A DNA stretch of 64,000 bases from Kribbella pratensis (GCF_004366075.1 NZ_SODU01000001.1:2625134-2689133), one strand, 5' to 3'; shown: positions 8,250 to 17,367, counted from the stretch's first letter. A program made the numbers and translations. Notes: generated from the sequence alone by a model not told the origin.

Positions 8250-11200
8250 ATGAAACGTTCAGTGGGGTGTGGAGTACTGGCTGTAGCCCTGGCCGCCGGT
8301 GTGCTGAGCGTGCCTTCCGGTGCGCACGCCGACAGCACGGACGGCGATCTGACGCTGCGGTCGAGCGAGTTGACGGTCACCGTCGGGGCGGACTTTCCCC
8401 GGGTGGTCAAGTACGTCGACAACGCCTCCGGGCAGGCCCTCGGGGGTCAGCCGGACGCGATCTCGACGGTCACGATCGACGGCGTGGCCCGCACCGCGCA
8501 TCTCGCCGCGTCGCCGACGGTCGACGGCGGGCGAGCGTCGTACACGCTGGCCTTCGACGCGCTGCCCGGCGTCGAGTTGGACGCGAGCCTGAGCGTGACG
8601 GGGCGGGTGACGAAGTTCGCGATCGACGCGGTGCGTGACACCGAAACGAGTCGCGTGCACACCATCGACATTCCGGACCACGACCTGGTATCAGTAGCGA
8701 GTACTGACGCTGGCGCGACGACTGCGTTCACCACGCTGGACCCGGACTCGACCCGGACCGCGGACAAGATCACGCCGGTCACCGCGAGCACGCCGGGCGA
8801 GACGGCCGCGACCGGAGCGACGTACGCGTTCGTCAACACCAGCGGGCTCGCGGCGGGCATCGAGTCGAACTCCGTGTACGACAAGCCGTCCGGGCCATCG
8901 GTCGACGACGGCGCCCGGTTCTGGCACCGCGCCCGCAAGGTCGCCGACGGCAGTACGCGTGTCGGCGTGTGGAGCGGCCAATGGACCTACCGTGCCGACA
9001 CGTCGCCGTACACCGAACCGCTCCCCTGGGCGAAGGTTGTCGTCACCCCCGACACGAACAACGACCGGACGGTCGACTGGGAGGACGGCGCGGTCGCGTT
9101 CCGCTCGATCATGACCGAGCCGAACGGCGGCGACCAGGTCAAGAACCGGGTGATCACGCACATCCCGTTCAACTTCGCCAGTCAGGCCACGCACCCGTTC
9201 CTGCGGACGCTCGACGACGTCAAGCGGATCTCGCTGGCGACCGACGGCCTCGGTCAGATGGCGGTCCTCAAGGGGTACGGCGCTGAAGGCCACGACTCCG
9301 CCCACCCGGACTACGGCGGCAACTACAACACCCGCGCCGGCGGACTGACCGACCTGAACACGCTGCTCAAGCAGGGCAAGTCCTGGAACGCGGCGTTCGG
9401 CGTCCACGTCAACGCGACCGAGTCCTACCCGGAGGCGAACGCGTTCAGCGAGGACCTGGTGGACAAGAACGCCAAGGGCTGGAACTGGCTGAACCAGAGC
9501 TACTACATCAAGCAGCGCCCGGATCTTGCCTCCGGCAACATCGTGAAGCGGTTCGAGCAGCTCCGCAACGAGACCGACAAGAACCTGCAGGAGCTGTACA
9601 TCGACGTGTACTACCAGTCAGGCTGGCTCGCCGACGGCTTGTCCCGGCAGCTCGCCGGTCAGGGCTGGCAGATCGCCACCGAGTGGGCCGACCGGCACGA
9701 GCGGACGTCGCTCTGGTCGCACTGGGCCAACGACCTCGACTACGGCGGCCCCACCAACAAGGGCCTGAACAGCAAGATCATCCGGTTCGTCCGCAACCAC
9801 GAGAAGGACGTCTGGAACAACGACCCGATCCTCGGCCAGACCGCGATCGTCGAGTTCGAGGGCTGGACCGGCGAGACCGACTGGAACGCGTTCTACACCA
9901 ACATCTGGCAGCGCAACCTGCCCGCGAAGTTCCTGCAGCAGCAGAAGATTCTCGACTGGAACAGCGGCGACATCATGTTCACCGGCGGTGTCCACGGCGC
10001 GGTCGAGAACGGCAAGCGCACGGTGTACGCCGGGAACGCGAAGGTGCTCGACGGCGACAAGTACCTGCTGCCGTGGGACGACAACAAGAAGCTGTACCAC
10101 TACAACCCGGCAGGCGGCCACACCACCTGGCAGGTGCCCGCGGGGTTCGCCGCTACCCGGTCCTTCTCCGTCTACAAGCTGACCGACACCGGCCGGGTCA
10201 AGGTCGCCACCGCGCCCGTCCGCAACGGCAGCATCAGCCTCGACGCGAAGGCCGGCCAGCCGTACGTCGTCTACCCGGACACGGCGCCGACGCCGCGGCC
10301 CGCGAACTGGGGCGAGAGCTCGCACGTCAAGGATCCCGGCTTCAACGCCGGCAACCTCGCGGCCTGGAACATCAGCGGTAACGCGACGATCGGCACCCTC
10401 GAGAACGGTCAGCACGTCGCCGAACTCGGCACCAAGGCATCATCGATTCGGCAGCAGCTCACCGGCCTCACCCGAGGTCGCACCTACAGCGCCTCGGCCT
10501 GGATCGAGGTGGAGCCGGGCAAGTCCCGTCCGACCACGGTGAGCATCGACGGCGCCCGCAACCAGGTCATCAGATCGACGGCGCAGAACATGGTTGCCGC
10601 CGACGACAAACACGAGGCGTACTACCAGCGCGTCCGGGTCGTGTTCCAGGCCAAGGGAAGCACCGCCGACCTGACCATCGGGGCCGCCGCAGGCGCCGCG
10701 CGGGTTCGTCTCGACGATGTGCGGGTGGTCGAAACGACCACGCCCGCGGCCGGGCTGGTCGACGACTTCGAGCACGTCGACCAGGGCTGGGGGCCGTTCG
10801 TGAAGGGCGATGCCGGTGGTGTCACCGACCCGCGGACAGTGCTCGCTCCCAAGCACGCGCCGTACACGCAGGCGGGCTGGAACGGGAAGCTGGTCGACGA
10901 CGTACTCGACGGCAACTGGTCGCTCAAGTCGCATGAGGAGAACGAAGGGCTGGTCTACCGAACCGCGCCGTGGACGGTGAACTTCCAGCCGGGCCACAAG
11001 TACAAGGTCAGCTTCGACTACGAGAGCGGTCGCGCCGGTCAGTACGCGTGGGTCCAGGGTGTCGACCGGCCCGCGTCCGTGGAGGTCAAGGCGACGCCGA
11101 TCGGCGAGCAGCGGACAAAGGCGACTTTCAACCAGGAGCTCGTGGCCGGTTGCGGTGGCGACTACTGGGTCGGACTGCGCAAGCTCACCGACGGCGGCGA

Positions 11201-12011
11201 TCAGAGCGACTTCGTCATGGACAACTTCGCCGTGACCGATCTCGGTACGACGTCGCAGCCGGCGGACTGCACCTCGGTCGCGGTTTCGGGCCTCACCGGG
11301 CTTGTCTCCGGTGAAGCGAACACCGTCACCACCACGTTCACCAACAACGACGTGGTGGCCGCCAGCAACATCACGTTGGGTCTGAACGCACCGGACGGCT
11401 GGACCGTCACGGCGACCACGCCGGCGACCCACGCGACCGTTGCCGCAGGCACCAGTGTGTCGACTACGTGGGACGTGACTCCCCCAGCCGGTACGCCGGA
11501 AGGCAAGTACCCGGTGACTGCGACGGGTGGGCAGGCGACGATCAGTGCGGAGGCCACCGTGCTGCCACCGGGGATCGTTCCGCAGTCGCGGATCAAGGTG
11601 GCCGACGTGAGCAGTGAGGATGTCGCCACGGGTGGTGCCGCGACCTCGGCACTGGACGGAAACCCCAGTACTCTTTGGCATTCCGCCTGGTCCGAGGTCA
11701 GTACGCCGGCCGGTTACCCGCACTACATGACGCTCGATCTCGGGTCGGCGTACCAGGTGAATGGGTTCGGCTACCTGCCGCGGCAGAGTGGCACGAACGG
11801 GATGTTCAAGGGGTACGAGATCTATGTGAGCGCGGACGGGCAGGACTGGGGTACGCCGGTTGCGACCGGGCAGTTCCCGAACTCCACCGCCGTACAGCGG
11901 GTCGACTTCACCGCGAAGCCCGGACGGTACGTGAAGTTCGTCGGCACCAGTTCTCTGAACGGCGCGGTCTTCGGATCGGCCGCCGAGTTCAACGTGTACG
12001 GCACGCACTGA
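8250..12011 (+). CDS. Secreted endo-alpha-N-acetylgalactosaminidase, GH101, with NEW3 and F5/8C modules
   Basis: 1253 residues. The signal peptide (1-27) ends at AHA. A beta-sandwich region (about 30-280) precedes the GH101 (beta/alpha)8 domain (about 280-560). LYIDVYYQSGW carries the likely nucleophile Asp452 and IATEWADRHE the likely acid/base Glu478. Further domains are beta-rich carbohydrate-binding modules (about 680-990), an NPCBM-associated NEW3 domain (about 1010-1100, VSGLTGLVSGEANTVTTTF) and a C-terminal F5/8 type C/CBM32 domain (about 1115-1253). Family role: endo-release of Gal-beta-1,3-GalNAc (core 1) from Ser/Thr of mucin-type glycoproteins, outside the cell. The Asp-Glu spacing is 26, shorter than the 30-odd I recall for characterised members, so a loop is probably reduced. 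It is a single-gene unit between two hairpins. Confidence 0.88.
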   Translation: MKRSVGCGVLAVALAAGVLSVPSGAHADSTDGDLTLRSSELTVTVGADFPRVVKYVDNASGQALGGQPDAISTVTIDGVARTAHLAASPTVDGGRASYTLAFDALPGVELDASLSVTGRVTKFAIDAVRDTETSRVHTIDIPDHDLVSVASTDAGATTAFTTLDPDSTRTADKITPVTASTPGETAATGATYAFVNTSGLAAGIESNSVYDKPSGPSVDDGARFWHRARKVADGSTRVGVWSGQWTYRADTSPYTEPLPWAKVVVTPDTNNDRTVDWEDGAVAFRSIMTEPNGGDQVKNRVITHIPFNFASQATHPFLRTLDDVKRISLATDGLGQMAVLKGYGAEGHDSAHPDYGGNYNTRAGGLTDLNTLLKQGKSWNAAFGVHVNATESYPEANAFSEDLVDKNAKGWNWLNQSYYIKQRPDLASGNIVKRFEQLRNETDKNLQELYIDVYYQSGWLADGLSRQLAGQGWQIATEWADRHERTSLWSHWANDLDYGGPTNKGLNSKIIRFVRNHEKDVWNNDPILGQTAIVEFEGWTGETDWNAFYTNIWQRNLPAKFLQQQKILDWNSGDIMFTGGVHGAVENGKRTVYAGNAKVLDGDKYLLPWDDNKKLYHYNPAGGHTTWQVPAGFAATRSFSVYKLTDTGRVKVATAPVRNGSISLDAKAGQPYVVYPDTAPTPRPANWGESSHVKDPGFNAGNLAAWNISGNATIGTLENGQHVAELGTKASSIRQQLTGLTRGRTYSASAWIEVEPGKSRPTTVSIDGARNQVIRSTAQNMVAADDKHEAYYQRVRVVFQAKGSTADLTIGAAAGAARVRLDDVRVVETTTPAAGLVDDFEHVDQGWGPFVKGDAGGVTDPRTVLAPKHAPYTQAGWNGKLVDDVLDGNWSLKSHEENEGLVYRTAPWTVNFQPGHKYKVSFDYESGRAGQYAWVQGVDRPASVEVKATPIGEQRTKATFNQELVAGCGGDYWVGLRKLTDGGDQSDFVMDNFAVTDLGTTSQPADCTSVAVSGLTGLVSGEANTVTTTFTNNDVVAASNITLGLNAPDGWTVTATTPATHATVAAGTSVSTTWDVTPPAGTPEGKYPVTATGGQATISAEATVLPPGIVPQSRIKVADVSSEDVATGGAATSALDGNPSTLWHSAWSEVSTPAGYPHYMTLDLGSAYQVNGFGYLPRQSGTNGMFKGYEIYVSADGQDWGTPVATGQFPNSTAVQRVDFTAKPGRYVKFVGTSSLNGAVFGSAAEFNVYGTH

Positions 12012-12014
12012 ACA

Positions 12015-12059
12015 ACGCAGCGGCGCCACTCCCGGCCCCTGGGAGTGGCGCCGCCGCGT
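12015..12059. terminator. Bidirectional terminator between GH101 gene and convergent secreted-protein gene
   Basis: 19-base arms at 12015-12033 and 12041-12059 with one mismatch and a 7-base loop, starting three bases after the GH101 stop and ending three bases before the convergent stop at 12063. Confidence 0.8.
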
Positions 12060-12062
12060 GGA

Positions 12063-12476
12063 TCACTTGACGTACGTGATGGAGACCGACGGGCTCGCAG
12101 TCTTCGCGGCGACGACGCGGAACTTGTTGACCCCGGCACGGCCGCTGGCGACCCAGACCGAGTAGGTGCCCTTGCTGGTCACCTTCGTGGTGGCCGGGAA
12201 GTTCACCCACTTGCCGCTCTGCAGACGCTGCACCTGGACGACAGTGCCCTTCGCGATGCCTGTGGTCTTGCCGGTCAGCGGGACCTTCGCCCACAGCGGG
12301 ACGTAGGTGCCGGCCGCCTTGATCGTGATCGACCTGGCCACCGCGGTTGTGCTGACCGCGGTGTTCGACGTACCGGCCGCGTTGGCCTGCAGGGCGCCGG
12401 CGATACCGAGGCCCCCGGCAGCCAGTGCGAGACCGGCGACGACGGCGGCGGAACGGCGGATGAACTGTGCACGCAT
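12063..12476 (-). CDS. Small secreted protein with a single Ig-like beta domain, function unknown
   Basis: 137 residues. A Sec signal peptide (1-33, cleavage after ANA) is followed by about 100 residues of alternating beta strands (SITIKAAGTYVPLWAKV, GTVVQVQRLQSGKWVNF, GTYSVWVAS, NKFRVV), the pattern of the bacterial repeat domains seen in exported actinobacterial proteins. No catalytic signature is visible. GAGGGG eight to nine bases upstream supports the ATG at 12476. It lies 70 bases downstream of the histidine kinase gene on the same strand, so it could be read from the same operon or be its target; this is inference. Confidence 0.6.
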   Translation of the reverse strand: MRAQFIRRSAAVVAGLALAAGGLGIAGALQANAAGTSNTAVSTTAVARSITIKAAGTYVPLWAKVPLTGKTTGIAKGTVVQVQRLQSGKWVNFPATTKVTSKGTYSVWVASGRAGVNKFRVVAAKTASPSVSITYVK

Positions 12477-12546
12477 GATGTCTGGTTTCCCCTCGTTTTG
12501 TTGGTGTTACGGAGGGGAAGACGCGGTGGCCGCTGGAAAGGTTGTG

Positions 12547-13806
12547 TTACGACTCCGTCTCAGGTCCGGGCGGAAGTACCAAGCGGGCCAGGGCGCCGCC
12601 GCCAGATCCATCTTTTGAAGGCGCAGCGCCGAACGTCAGCTCGGCGCCCAGGACCTTGGCGTGCCCGACCGCGATGGTCAGGCCGAGGCCGTGCCCGGCG
12701 CCGCGTTCGGCCATCCCGGACCGGAACCGGCGCGGGCCCTCGGCAATCAGTTCCTCGGGGTAACCGTTGCCGTGATCAACGACCTCGACGGTCCGGCCGC
12801 TGACCGTGACCTCGACCGGCGGCCGGCCGTGCCGCAACGCGTTGACGATCAGGTTCGCCAGGATCCGCTCGATCCGCCGCGAGTCGGTCGACACCGTCTC
12901 GTCCGGCCCGGTCTGGCGCACGATCACGCTGTCCGGTGCGAGCGACTGCTGCATCCGCAACCGCCCGACCGCCGAGCCCACGAACGCGCCGAGCCCGACC
13001 AGTTCCAGATCGGCCTGCTCGACGCCCGAGTCGAACCGGGCGATCTCCAGGAGATCCTCGACCAGCCGCCGCAGCACCTTGGCCCGGTCGCGCACCAGTT
13101 CACTGGGGCGGCCGGGCGGCAGGAGCTCGGCGGCGGTGGTCAGCCCGGTCACCGGCGTCCGCAGATCGTGGGCAACGTCCGCGGTGAAGCGTCGCTCTGC
13201 CTCGAGCTGGCCGCGCAGCGAACTGGCCATCGTGTCGAGAGCGGTTGCCAACGACTGCACCTCGTCCTTGCCTTTGCCAACGGCCTCGGCTGCGGACGCG
13301 TCCAGGTCACCCGCCGCGATCCGCCGGGCCGTGCCCGCGACCGCGACGATCCGTTTGGACAGGCTGCCGGCCAGGATCACGCTGACCAGCGCGACCAGCG
13401 CGACCGTGCCGATCCCGCCGAGGATCAGGGCCTGCTGCAACGCCTTCATCGAGTCGTCGGTGCTCTCGTAGTCCTGCTCGATCGAGAGCACCTTGCCGTC
13501 CTTGACCGCGACCGCCGCCCACATCTTCGCGTGCGGCGACCCGGTCTTGAACGTGGCCCGCTTGCCTTGGAGCACCGCCTCCCGCAACTGCGGCGGCAGG
13601 TCCGGATCGTCGAGCTTCGCCCCGAACACCGGTACGTCGTTGGTGTCGTAGCTCTGCGCCGCGAGCTGGATCCGCTCGTCGGCGAAGCTGCGCGTCCGGT
13701 CCAGCCGGGCCGACTGGGCCTGGGTGTAGACCGCGACGCACAGCACCAGGATCGCGAGCGCGGAGACCAGCAGGAAGATGAGGCCGAGCTTGCCGCGCAG
13801 TCCCAT
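12547..13806 (-). CDS. Sensor histidine kinase of a two-component system (CseC-like)
   Basis: 419 residues. TM1 (about 7-27), an extracytoplasmic sensor loop of about 100 residues (28-125), TM2 (about 127-148), a HAMP linker (150-200), and the DHp helix ERRFTADVAHDLRTPVTGL with phospho-acceptor His213. The ATPase domain has the N box (NLIVNALRHG), G1 (VVDHGNGYP) and G2 (GAGHGLGLTIA). Role: autophosphorylation in response to an envelope signal and phosphotransfer to the response regulator encoded three bases upstream. The lipoprotein-regulator-kinase order is that of cseA-cseB-cseC of Streptomyces, where the system tunes the cell-envelope sigma factor SigE; here no sigE is adjacent. Other envelope-stress kinases share this architecture. 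Confidence 0.85.
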   Translation of the reverse strand: MGLRGKLGLIFLLVSALAILVLCVAVYTQAQSARLDRTRSFADERIQLAAQSYDTNDVPVFGAKLDDPDLPPQLREAVLQGKRATFKTGSPHAKMWAAVAVKDGKVLSIEQDYESTDDSMKALQQALILGGIGTVALVALVSVILAGSLSKRIVAVAGTARRIAAGDLDASAAEAVGKGKDEVQSLATALDTMASSLRGQLEAERRFTADVAHDLRTPVTGLTTAAELLPPGRPSELVRDRAKVLRRLVEDLLEIARFDSGVEQADLELVGLGAFVGSAVGRLRMQQSLAPDSVIVRQTGPDETVSTDSRRIERILANLIVNALRHGRPPVEVTVSGRTVEVVDHGNGYPEELIAEGPRRFRSGMAERGAGHGLGLTIAVGHAKVLGAELTFGAAPSKDGSGGGALARLVLPPGPETES

Positions 13807-13809
13807 CTA

Positions 13810-14508
13810 CTAGGCCCGCAGCTTGTACCCGAAGCCCCGGACGGTTTCGATGCGGTCGGCACCGATCTTGGTCCGGAGCCGCTGCAGGTGGACGTCGACC
13901 AGCCGGCCGTCGCCACCCCACTCGTAGTCCCAGACCCGTTGCAGCAACGTCGACCGGCTCAGCACTACACCGGGGTTGTTCGCGAACTCGATCAGCAGCT
14001 TGAGCTCGGTCGGCGTCAGCTGGACGGTCTGTCCGCTGCGCCGTACCTCCAGCGCCTCCCGATCCAGCTCGAGGTCGCCGAACGACTCCACGCCGGAGCC
14101 GGCCGCCGGTGCCGGACGCTCCGGGTCCGAGACCGCGCGCCGCATCACCGCCCGCAGCCGTGCCACCAGCACCTGGGTGTCGAACGGTTTGGTCACGTAG
14201 TCGTCGGCGCCGGCCTCCAGGCCGAGGACGACGTCGAGGGCGTCTCCGCGCGCCGACACCATCACGATCGGGACCGTGCTGGTCTCACGGATCCGTCGGC
14301 ACACCGAGATCCCGTCCAGTCCGGGCAGCATGATGTCGAGCATCACGACGTCCGGATGGATCTTCTCGAATCGCTCGATCGCTTCCAGGCCGTCCTCGGC
14401 CGTGGTCACGTCGTAGCCGTGCCGCTCGAGGGTCAACTGCGTCGCCTCACGGATCACCGCGTCGTCCTCAACCATGAGAATGCGCGCTGCCGGTTCTTCC
14501 GGTACCAC
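13810..14508 (-). CDS. OmpR/PhoB-family response regulator (CseB-like)
   Basis: 232 residues from a GTG at 14508, chosen because GGGAG lies ten bases upstream; a longer frame would run into the lipoprotein gene. The receiver domain has the acidic pair VEDD, phosphorylated Asp58 in VVMLDIMLPG and the conserved Lys in YVTKPF. A linker at about 120-140 leads to the winged-helix DNA-binding domain (LTPTELKLLIEFANNPG, RLRTKIGADRIETVRGFGY). Role: partner of the kinase encoded three bases downstream, activating or repressing envelope genes when phosphorylated. It begins 14 bases after the lipoprotein stop, within one operon. Confidence 0.9.
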   Translation of the reverse strand: MVPEEPAARILMVEDDAVIREATQLTLERHGYDVTTAEDGLEAIERFEKIHPDVVMLDIMLPGLDGISVCRRIRETSTVPIVMVSARGDALDVVLGLEAGADDYVTKPFDTQVLVARLRAVMRRAVSDPERPAPAAGSGVESFGDLELDREALEVRRSGQTVQLTPTELKLLIEFANNPGVVLSRSTLLQRVWDYEWGGDGRLVDVHLQRLRTKIGADRIETVRGFGYKLRA

Positions 14509-14522
14509 GAACTTCAGTCTCC

Positions 14523-15116
14523 CTACTGGTCCGTCGAGCTCACCTTGATCATCTGCCGCCCGTTCCAACGGTAGACCTCGACCCGCCGGCCGGACGGGCA
14601 GCAGACCGGGTCGTCGATCGCGAAGATCTTCGACTCGACCACCAGGTCACCTTGCGGGCTGGCGTTCACGGTCGGTTGCTCGACGTCCAGGTTCCAGATC
14701 GGTCGCGGGCCGGTCGGCTCGACGGCGATCAGGAAGATACCGAAGACGAACTTCTCCAGAGTATGGATCAGAACGATCTGCTGAGGTGTACCGCTGTGCA
14801 ATACATCAACGGTCTTACCCCTGCTGAGGCAACGCGAAATCACGGTGCAATTCGAAAGGACTGTCCGCGAGTAGCTCGACAGGTGCCGATCGGCGAGGAG
14901 CCGGGCACGGACTTTGTACAGGTCGACGGCCACTACCGGGGTCCGCTGGGCGTGCGGCGAGGTGCTGCCGAACGCGACCGACGGCGTCGGGGTCGCCGGA
15001 GGGGGTGACTCGGGGCCCTCGACGCGCAGCCCGCCGCCGTTCCCGCAGGCGGCGAGCGTGATCGTCGCGACCACCGCGGCGACGGCAGGCAGCACGGTAC
15101 GGCGCCACAGACCCAT
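14523..15116 (-). CDS. Lipoprotein leading the two-component operon (CseA-like position)
   Basis: 197 residues from the ATG at 15116, which has a perfect AGGAGG six bases upstream. A lipoprotein signal ends at the lipobox ITLAAC with lipidated Cys24, so the protein is anchored on the outer face of the membrane. A Pro/Ser/Thr-rich linker (about 30-50) precedes a domain of about 130 residues with two cysteine pairs (NCTVISRC and VCCPSG). I do not recognise the fold. By position it corresponds to CseA, a lipoprotein that restrains SigE signalling in Streptomyces; sequence similarity to CseA has not been tested. Confidence 0.65.
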   Translation of the reverse strand: MGLWRRTVLPAVAAVVATITLAACGNGGGLRVEGPESPPPATPTPSVAFGSTSPHAQRTPVVAVDLYKVRARLLADRHLSSYSRTVLSNCTVISRCLSRGKTVDVLHSGTPQQIVLIHTLEKFVFGIFLIAVEPTGPRPIWNLDVEQPTVNASPQGDLVVESKIFAIDDPVCCPSGRRVEVYRWNGRQMIKVSSTDQ

Positions 15117-15277
15117 CGGGCGCCTCCTACCCTGCATCAAGTCCCCCCGCGAATTCGAACACGTCCTCACTTCCATGGTCTCGGCCGGACGTCACATTCG
15201 ACGGGCACGGACGTCGAGTGGCCCCGGCAGTTGTATTGCGGTTCCGTCACAGCATCACTCAAGGGTCGGTCAGCGGG

Positions 15278-16654
15278 TCACCCGGCGACGACCTTCCCCG
15301 GATTCAGCAGGTTCTTCGGGTCCAGGGCGTTCTTGATGGCCCGGTGTACGTCGAGTGCGACCGGCCCGATCTCCTCGGCCAGCCAGGTGCGCTTCAGGAC
15401 CCCGACCCCGTGCTCGCCGGTGATCGTGCCGCCGAGCTCCAGCCCGATCTCCATCACCCGGTCGAACGCGACCTGGGCCCGCTCGGCCTGCGCCGGATCG
15501 GTCTGGTCGAAGACGACCGTCGGGTGCATGTTGCCGTCCCCGGCGTGCCCGAGGACCCCGATCGTGATGTCCAGCTCGGCCGACAGTTCCTCGACCCGGC
15601 CGATGAACTCGGCCAGCCGCGAGCGCGGTACGGCGACGTCGTCGATCATCGTCGTACCGAGTTCCTCCAGCGCGGTCAGCGCGGCCCGGCGGCCCTCGAG
15701 CAACAGCTCGCCCTCGGCGTCGTCCTCGGCCTCGATGCACTCCAGCGCGCCGTGGTCGCGGCACAGCTTGGCCACCGCGGCGACATCGGCCGCACCCGCC
15801 TCGCCGCCCGCGTCGGACTGCGCGATCAGCATCGCGGCTGCCTCGTCGGGAAGGTCCATCCGCTTGTACTTGTTGACCGCGCGGATCGTGGTCCGGTCCA
15901 TGATCTCCAGCAGGCTCAGCGAGACGCCGCTGCGGATGATCTCCAGGATCGCGTTCCCGGCCTCGACGCCGGAGCCGAACAGGGCGGCCATGGTCTTCGG
16001 TTTCGCGGCGGCCGGGCGCAGCGCCAGGGTGGCCTCGGTGATGATGCCGAGCGTGCCTTCGCTGCCGACGATCAGCTTCGCCAGGTCGTACCCGGCGACG
16101 CCCTTCACGGTCTTCCGCCCGGTCCGCAGGACCCGGCCGTCGGCGAGCACCACCTCCAGGCCGAGCACGTAGTCCGTGGTCACTCCGTACTTCACGCAGC
16201 ACAGGCCGCCCGAGTTCGTGGACAGGTTGCCGCCGATCGAGCAGAACTCCCAGCTGGACGGGTCCGGCGGGTAGAACAGCCCGTGCTCGGCGACCGCGCG
16301 GGACAGGACGGCGTTGTAGACGCCCGGCTGCGTGACGACATACCGGTCGATCGGCTCGATCGCCAGGATCCGGTCCATCTTCTCCAGCGAGATGACGATG
16401 CAGCCGTCGAGCGCGTTGGCGGCTCCGGACAGGCCGGACCGCGCGCCCTGCGGCACGATCGGTACGCCGGCCTCGGCCGCGATCCGCACCGCTGCCTGGA
16501 CGTGCGCGGTCTCCCGGGCCAGGACGACGGCGAGCGGCACCCCGGCCGGGCAGAACATCGCCCGGTCGTACCGGTAGCTCTCCATCCGGTCCGGATCGGT
16601 CACCAGCGCCTCGGGCGGCAGCACCTGACGCAGCTGCTCGACAACCTCACTCAT
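15278..16654 (-). CDS. FAD-linked oxidase of the GlcD/D-lactate dehydrogenase type
   Basis: 458 residues. The N-terminal PCMH-type FAD-binding domain (about 40-220) has VPQGARSGLSG, PPDPSSWEFCSIGGNLSTNSGG and AKLIVGSEGTLGIITEA. The C-terminal FAD-oxidase domain has GHAGDGNMHP, TGEHGVG and the terminal LDPKNLLNPGK. Family role: flavin-dependent oxidation of 2-hydroxyacids (glycolate, D-lactate, D-2-hydroxyglutarate) passing electrons to the respiratory chain. No iron-sulphur GlcF partner is next to it, which fits single-subunit D-lactate or 2-hydroxyglutarate dehydrogenases. No strong Shine-Dalgarno precedes the ATG. Confidence 0.9.
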   Translation of the reverse strand: MSEVVEQLRQVLPPEALVTDPDRMESYRYDRAMFCPAGVPLAVVLARETAHVQAAVRIAAEAGVPIVPQGARSGLSGAANALDGCIVISLEKMDRILAIEPIDRYVVTQPGVYNAVLSRAVAEHGLFYPPDPSSWEFCSIGGNLSTNSGGLCCVKYGVTTDYVLGLEVVLADGRVLRTGRKTVKGVAGYDLAKLIVGSEGTLGIITEATLALRPAAAKPKTMAALFGSGVEAGNAILEIIRSGVSLSLLEIMDRTTIRAVNKYKRMDLPDEAAAMLIAQSDAGGEAGAADVAAVAKLCRDHGALECIEAEDDAEGELLLEGRRAALTALEELGTTMIDDVAVPRSRLAEFIGRVEELSAELDITIGVLGHAGDGNMHPTVVFDQTDPAQAERAQVAFDRVMEIGLELGGTITGEHGVGVLKRTWLAEEIGPVALDVHRAIKNALDPKNLLNPGKVVAG

Positions 16655-16710
16655 GAGTCGAGCCTAATGAATACTCCGCGGTACTGCGCGCCCCAGTCCG
16701 CCTACCATTT

Positions 16711-17184
16711 TCAGCGGGTGCGCTTGGTGGCGTTCTCCGAGATCTCCTCGTAGCCGCCGCCGTAGTTGTGGTACTCGCGGCCGATGGCGGCGAACGTGAT
16801 GCTGCCGGCGGTCGCCTTCACCTTCGGTGTCCGGCAGGTGCGCTGGCCCTGGATCACCGAGCCGTTGCCGCCGCTGCTGTCGCAACTGAGCACCCGGCCG
16901 TTGTTGCCGCCGCCGTACTGCACCAGGAAGGCGTTGGCCTTCGCGTTGGCCACCAGCGGCGACGCCATGGTGATCTCGGCCCAGTACTGGTAGCAGCTGT
17001 CCCGGACGAGCCGGACCGTTCCCCAGCTGGGCGGCTGATGGTTACGCAGCATCGGCGCCGATGCGATGGACCTCGCGCCCGAGCAACTGGCGGCCGTGGC
17101 CGCCTCGGCCGGGAGGGCCGACAACGCGATCGCGCCCACGCCGGCCAGGCCGGCGGTGCTGAGCAGAATGCTCAGTGTCTTCAT
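16711..17184 (-). CDS. Small secreted protein resembling the DUF2690 group
   Basis: 157 residues from the ATG at 17184; AGGAAGGG lies seven bases upstream, and the upstream in-frame extension is excluded because it reads through this ribosome-binding region. A Sec signal (1-29) ends near AEAA. The mature part has four cysteines (ASCSG, DSCYQYW, LSCDSS, RTCRT), likely two disulphides, and a segment WGTVRLVRDSCYQYWAEI like the core of DUF2690 secreted proteins. Function unknown. The 5' leader can fold into a hairpin that hides the Shine-Dalgarno sequence, suggesting translational control. Confidence 0.6.
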   Translation of the reverse strand: MKTLSILLSTAGLAGVGAIALSALPAEAATAASCSGARSIASAPMLRNHQPPSWGTVRLVRDSCYQYWAEITMASPLVANAKANAFLVQYGGGNNGRVLSCDSSGGNGSVIQGQRTCRTPKVKATAGSITFAAIGREYHNYGGGYEEISENATKRTR

Positions 17185-17192
17185 GACGAAAC

Positions 17193-17230
17193 CCTTCCTG
17201 AGTGCACGCCCCGACGCACACTCAGGAAGG
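17193..17230 (-). promoter_or_regulatory. Perfect 12-bp hairpin that sequesters the Shine-Dalgarno sequence
   Basis: Arms 17193-17204 and 17219-17230 pair perfectly around a 14-base loop. In the mRNA of the 157-residue secreted protein, the downstream arm contains the AGGAAGG ribosome-binding sequence and the upstream arm is its anti-sequence, so folding would block translation initiation. Whether it responds to temperature, a ligand or a protein is unknown. Confidence 0.55.
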
Positions 17231-17346
17231 CACACTACGCGAACGGAGCCTGCCCGGACAGTCATTCCGGTAATCGGACGGCGACACGCCGTATGCAGTT
17301 GCTACCGGCAAGGTTCTGGGCGTCGGTTACCCGCTTAACCGGGTCT

Positions 17347-17367
17347 AGAGGGTGCTCAGGCACCCTC

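Noticed and set aside
17261..17346. Second hairpin ACCCG...CGGGT before the hpd terminator as a separate regulatory element
   Set aside because: Only five pairs long, and the adjacent nine-bp tetraloop hairpin explains termination.
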